Below are positions 60,775 to 64,000 of a stretch of DNA of 64,000 nt, one piece after another (within the stretch, counting starts at the first letter, position 1; the number at the start of each line of letters is the position of its first letter). Origin of the DNA: Amycolatopsis sp. FBCC-B4732 (lineage in GTDB: Bacteria; Actinomycetota; Actinomycetes; Mycobacteriales; Pseudonocardiaceae); contig NZ_CP095376.1 in NCBI RefSeq assembly GCF_023008405.1, forward strand, positions 3,062,001 to 3,126,000, in the 5' to 3' direction. Both the position numbers and the translations under genes were made by a program. The notes beneath the pieces are model-generated. The model was not told where the DNA came from and made no database searches. It saw only the letters and a program-made list of their open reading frames with translations.

Positions 60775-60794
60775 TGGACGGTGACGCCCCGATG

Positions 60795-62180
60795 TCAGCC
60801 CTGGCTTGCCCACCACTTCCGGCCGGCTTCGGGCAGGGTCGAGATCGGGTCGTAGTACGGGTAGCGGCGCTGCAACGCCTCCGGGTCGTCCAGCTCGATC
60901 CCGGTCCGGTAGTTCTTGGTCCAGTACGAGATCCCCAGCTCCCGGTCGTAGTCGGCCAGCTGGTGCACCCACCGCTTCCCCACATAAGGCACGTCGCACA
61001 CGATGCGCGGCGTCGCGTACCCCGGCAGGTAGCCCATGATCGAATGCTGCAGCTCCTGCGCCTCGTGCACCGAAACCCGCCAGTGCTCGGCGTTCGGGAT
61101 CATGTCGCACATGTAGAAGTAGTACGGCAGGATGTTCGCCTCGCCCTGCAGCGCGAAGCACAGGTCCAGCAGCTGCGCCGGCGTCGCGTTGACCCCGCGC
61201 ATCAGCACGCCCTGGTTGCGCACGTCCCGGACACCCACGTTCAACGCCGTCTGCGCCGCCTCCGCCACCAGCGGGGTCACCGACTGGGCGTGGTTGACGT
61301 GCGTGTGGATCGCCAGGTTGACGCCGCGGCGCTGTGCGGTCACGGCGACGCGCTCCAGGCCCTCGACGACCTTCGGCTGGAGCCAGTGCTGGGGGAGGGC
61401 CGCCAGTGCCTTGGTCGCCAGGCGGATGTCGCGGACCGTGTCGATGTCCATCAGGCGCATCAGGAACGACTCCAGCTGCGGCCACGGGACGTTGGCCACG
61501 TCGCCGCCCGACACCACCACGTCGCGGACGCCTGGGGTCTTCTTCAGGTACGCGATCATCGCGTCCTGGCGGTCGACCGGCTTGAGGGTCAGCTTGTGCT
61601 TCTCGACCGTGTCCGTCGAGTTGCCGACCAGGTCCATCCGGGTGCAGTGGCCGCAGTACTGGGGGCAGGTCGAGATCATCTCGGCCAGCACCTTGGTCGG
61701 GTAGCGGTGGGTCAGGCCCTCCACGACCCACATCTCCGCTTCGTGCAGCGAGTCGCGCTCCGAATGGGGGTGGCTCGCCCAGACCGGGTCACGGTCGCTG
61801 CGCACCGGGAGCATGTAGCGGCGGATCGGGTCGGCGTAGAACGCCTCGGTGACCTTCGCCGGGTCGGTGCCCGCCGTGGGCGCCATCGTGTTGAGCATCT
61901 GCGGCGGCAGCAGCATCGACATCGTCGCCATCTCGCGCTGGTCGGCGAGCAGGTCGTCGTAGAAGCGCTCCTCGAGCAGGTCGCCCATCAGGGCGCGCAG
62001 CTGCTTGGCGTTGCGGACGCAGTGCACCCGCTGCCACTGCGCGTCACGCCACTCGGCCTCGGTCACGTCGTGCCAGCCGGGGAAGCGGCGCCAGTCGGGT
62101 TCCACCAGCTCGGCGCGGGCGTACTCGTAGGGCTGGTCGAAGGCGGCGGCAGGCGTCACAGGTTCCTGGATCGCAGTCAC
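60795..62180 (-). CDS. kamA: KamA/lysine 2,3-aminomutase-like radical SAM enzyme
   Basis: A 461-residue PLP- and [4Fe-4S]-dependent enzyme. The radical-SAM cluster motif is CPQYCGHC with C172, C176 and C179; the binding-site segment VVVSGGDVANVPW follows, and the PLP lysine is probably in CDVPYVGKRW. It is longer than the EF-P-modifying EpmB (about 340 residues) and could form beta-lysine or act on another amino acid. GTG 62180 follows AGGAG at 5 nt. A strong terminator lies 3' and the gene is divergent from the YtcJ-like amidohydrolase. Confidence 0.85.
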   Translation of the reverse strand: MTAIQEPVTPAAAFDQPYEYARAELVEPDWRRFPGWHDVTEAEWRDAQWQRVHCVRNAKQLRALMGDLLEERFYDDLLADQREMATMSMLLPPQMLNTMAPTAGTDPAKVTEAFYADPIRRYMLPVRSDRDPVWASHPHSERDSLHEAEMWVVEGLTHRYPTKVLAEMISTCPQYCGHCTRMDLVGNSTDTVEKHKLTLKPVDRQDAMIAYLKKTPGVRDVVVSGGDVANVPWPQLESFLMRLMDIDTVRDIRLATKALAALPQHWLQPKVVEGLERVAVTAQRRGVNLAIHTHVNHAQSVTPLVAEAAQTALNVGVRDVRNQGVLMRGVNATPAQLLDLCFALQGEANILPYYFYMCDMIPNAEHWRVSVHEAQELQHSIMGYLPGYATPRIVCDVPYVGKRWVHQLADYDRELGISYWTKNYRTGIELDDPEALQRRYPYYDPISTLPEAGRKWWASQG

Positions 62181-62311
62181 TTGTACTCCTAGTCGTCGGG
62201 AACGCGTGAAAATATCCTGTCATAACGTTCTCACGGAGTAAATCTTCCTGCCTGCTGGCATGTCTTCCCCCAGGTGCAGTAGGCCCGGCGACCAGGGGGA
62301 GACTCGGGGGC

Positions 62312-63907
62312 GTGACGGACGAACACACGACGCTCCTGCTCGGCGGGCGCATCTACACCCCCGCCGGCCCGGACGCCACGGCCATGGCGGTCACCGGCGG
62401 CACCGTGGTCTGGGTCGGCCAGGACGCCCCGGCCCGCGCCCTCCACGAAAACGCCGAGATCGTCGACCTCCAGGGCGCCTTCGTCGCCCCTGCCTTCGTC
62501 GACGCCCACGTCCACGCCACCGCCACCGGACTGCACCTGACCGGCCTCGACCTCACCGGCGTCCGCGACCGCGCCGAGCTGCTCGGCCGGGTCCGCGCTG
62601 CCGTCACCCCGGGCCAGGTCCTGCTCGCCCACGGCTGGGACGAGTCCGCCTGGACCGACCCGCGCCTGCCCAGCCGCGCCGAGCTCGACGACGCCGCCGC
62701 CGGCGCGCCCGTCTACCTCAGCCGCGTCGATGTCCACTCCGCGCTCGTGTCCACCGCGCTGGTCGAGCTCGCCCCGGCCGCCCGCGCCGCCGACGGCTGG
62801 TCGCCCGACGGCCCGCTGACCCGCGCCGCCCACCACGCCGTCCGCGCGGCCGTACGCGCCGCCATCACGCCCGGGCAGCGCGAACGCGCCCAGCGCGCGT
62901 TCCTCGCCGAAGCCGCGAAGCAGGGCATCGTCAGCGTCCACGAATGCGCCGGCCCCGACATCTCCGGCGCCGACGACCTGACCGCCCTCCTCGACCTCGC
63001 CGGCCCGGACACCCCCGAGGTCGTCGGCTACTGGGGCGAGCTCGGCGCGGTGGACACCGCCAAGGCACTCGGCGCCCGCGGCCTCGCCGGTGACCTCTTC
63101 GTCGACGGTGCCCTCGGCTCCCACACCGCCGCCCTGAGCGCCCCGTACGCCGACCACACCGGCGCCGGCACGCTCTACCTCGACGCCCACCGCATCGGCG
63201 AGCACCTGGCCGCGTGCACCGAAGCCGGGCTGCAGGCCGGCTTCCACGTCATCGGCGACGCCGCCGTCGCCGAAGTGGTCGAAGGCTTCCGGCTCGCCGA
63301 GAAGGAGGTCGGGCAGCGCGCGCTCGCCGCCCGCCACCACCGCCTCGAGCACGTCGAGATGGTGACCACCGAGCAGGCGAAACTGCTGGCCGGCTGGGGC
63401 GCGGTCGCCTCGGTGCAGCCGCTGTTCGACGCGCTCTGGGGCGGCCCGGAAGGCATGTACGCCGACCGCCTCGGCCCCGATCGCGCCGCCGGGCTCAACC
63501 CCTTCTCCGCACTGGCCGCCGAAGGTGTGCTGCTGGCCTTCGGCTCCGACGCGCCGGTGACACCGCTCGACCCGTGGGGGAGCGTCCGCGCGGGCGCCTA
63601 CCACCGGACGCCGGGCGCGGGCCTGTCGCCGCGGGCGGCGTTCACCGCCCACACCCGCGCCGGGCACCGCGCGGCCGGCGTCAACGACGGCGTCACCGGC
63701 AGCCTCGTCCCGGGCGCGCCGGCGCACTACGCGATCTGGGACACCACCGACCTCGTCGTGGCCACCCCGGACAGCCGCGTGCAGCGCTGGTCCACCGACC
63801 CGCGCGCGGGTGTGCCGCCGCTGCCGAGGCTCGAACCGGACGCCGACCTCCCGCGCTGCCTGCGGACGGTCCGCGCGGGTGCGGTCCTCCACGACGCCAT
63901 CACCTAG
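62312..63907 (+). CDS. YtcJ-like amidohydrolase-superfamily enzyme
   Basis: A 531-residue metal-dependent hydrolase of the YtcJ/AepA type. The HxH metal motif is FVDAHVHATATG; a further His pair lies in GFHVIGDAAV and HHRLEHVEM, and the late Asp in FGSDAPVTPLDPW. Substrates for this branch are mostly unknown amides or imidazolone-like rings. GTG 62312 is the first start after the divergent gap. A weak hexamer stands before the next gene. Confidence 0.9.
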   Translation: MTDEHTTLLLGGRIYTPAGPDATAMAVTGGTVVWVGQDAPARALHENAEIVDLQGAFVAPAFVDAHVHATATGLHLTGLDLTGVRDRAELLGRVRAAVTPGQVLLAHGWDESAWTDPRLPSRAELDDAAAGAPVYLSRVDVHSALVSTALVELAPAARAADGWSPDGPLTRAAHHAVRAAVRAAITPGQRERAQRAFLAEAAKQGIVSVHECAGPDISGADDLTALLDLAGPDTPEVVGYWGELGAVDTAKALGARGLAGDLFVDGALGSHTAALSAPYADHTGAGTLYLDAHRIGEHLAACTEAGLQAGFHVIGDAAVAEVVEGFRLAEKEVGQRALAARHHRLEHVEMVTTEQAKLLAGWGAVASVQPLFDALWGGPEGMYADRLGPDRAAGLNPFSALAAEGVLLAFGSDAPVTPLDPWGSVRAGAYHRTPGAGLSPRAAFTAHTRAGHRAAGVNDGVTGSLVPGAPAHYAIWDTTDLVVATPDSRVQRWSTDPRAGVPPLPRLEPDADLPRCLRTVRAGAVLHDAIT

Positions 63908-63918
63908 AGTTCTCAGTC

Positions 63919-64000
63919 GTGGCAGTCACCGTGGCGGACCCCGAACCGGGCGCCCCGCACCAACCCCCGCGAACCCGGCGGTTCCCCCGCGCGTGGCTCC
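63919..64000 (+). CDS. Start of next gene, truncated by window end
   Basis: GTG 63919 begins an open frame of 27 residues (MAVTVADPEPGAPHQ then a basic stretch PRTRRFPRAWL) that continues past the window. A TAGAGT hexamer ends 8 nt before it. A basic patch followed by likely helices would suit an envelope enzyme such as an apolipoprotein N-acyltransferase, but the visible part is too short to decide. Confidence 0.5.
   Translation, partial: MAVTVADPEPGAPHQPPRTRRFPRAWL

Larger units (their letters stand above)
60411..60794. other. Intergenic region before the 1,314-residue gene
   Basis: This 384-bp gap holds, from left to right, the ribosome site, an inverted GACGTG/CACGTC pair containing the perfect palindrome GTGCCGGCAC (60515-60536), the palindrome AGGGAAATCCCT (60537-60548), a stretch with several A+T-rich patches (about 60600-60720) and a strong terminator (60728-60774). 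Open frames in it look like shadows. Confidence 0.6.

Noticed and set aside
1..64000. tRNA, rRNA, riboswitch or prophage
   Set aside because: No cloverleaf, ribosomal or known riboswitch pattern and no phage structural genes were seen on reading both strands.

Overview
The window is about 70 percent G+C, uses many GTG starts, and carries the full Pup-proteasome gene set. Gene order resembles the Mycobacterium tuberculosis stretch from mpa (Rv2115c) to pepE (Rv2089c), but with many added genes. Together with IclR, LuxR/LAL and SARP-like soil-actinomycete gene content and a DasR-type chitinase promoter, this points to a filamentous actinomycete of the Pseudonocardiales, perhaps Amycolatopsis or a relative. 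That placement is inference from gene content only.

Region 1 (1-9.7 kb): the 3' part of the proteasome ATPase gene (mpa/arc, ending in the QYL docking tail), an ArsR - F420-type oxidoreductase - EamA transporter operon, an aldo/keto reductase, a lipoprotein, a Nudix hydrolase, then dop-pup-prcB-prcA. Pup is encoded with a C-terminal Glu, so it should need no deamidation. Region 2 (9.7-16.6 kb): methyltransferase, membrane-anchored esterase, PAP2-lipid kinase fusion, pafA (the Pup ligase), secreted beta-propeller, SDR. Region 3 (16.6-32.8 kb): an HxlR/reductase pair, pafB-pafC (DNA-damage regulators), tatA-tatC, lipid kinase, an internally deleted IS wedged into overlapping stop codons, a zinc-ribbon membrane protein, helY, a Pro/Gln-rich DUF4333-like protein, two Eis-type acetyltransferases, a 5'-3' exonuclease, pepE-like peptidase and an Lrp regulator.

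Region 4 (32.8-43.5 kb) is accessory: a ribbon-helix-helix/MazF-like pair, SGNH hydrolase, LysR/SDR pair, VOC protein, a two-ATPase/one-permease ABC system, and a secreted GH18 chitinase with tandem TGGTCT elements matching the DasR dre consensus, followed by an AhpD-like protein behind a strong hairpin. Region 5 (43.5-49.7 kb) looks like a catabolic regulon: intradiol ring-cleavage dioxygenase, citrate-synthase-like lyase, CaiB-type CoA-transferase and a reductase in one operon, an IclR regulator, and a divergent TrzN-like amidohydrolase. Near-identical palindromes (GTCCGTCTGACGGAC and GTCCGTCTGGCGGAC) stand before both transcription units.

Region 6 (49.7-60.8 kb) is the least explained: a PUA/EVE-like protein, a His-rich secreted protein, a 933-residue LAL-type ATPase regulator, a 760-residue protein with an internal Hint (intein/hedgehog-like) module, and a 1,314-residue protein with a long central hydrophobic segment and a C-terminal Ig-like end. 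The last two are only 7 bp apart and probably act together; I do not recognise the system. Region 7 (60.8-64 kb): a lysine 2,3-aminomutase-like radical SAM enzyme, a YtcJ-like amidohydrolase and the start of another gene.

A recurring signal is a -10-like TANNNT hexamer ending 6 to 8 nt before the start codon at about ten genes, suggesting widespread leaderless transcripts. A 21-bp sequence with core GTATAACGCCCTATAC occurs three times exactly and once as a variant. No tRNA, rRNA, CRISPR array or prophage was seen.
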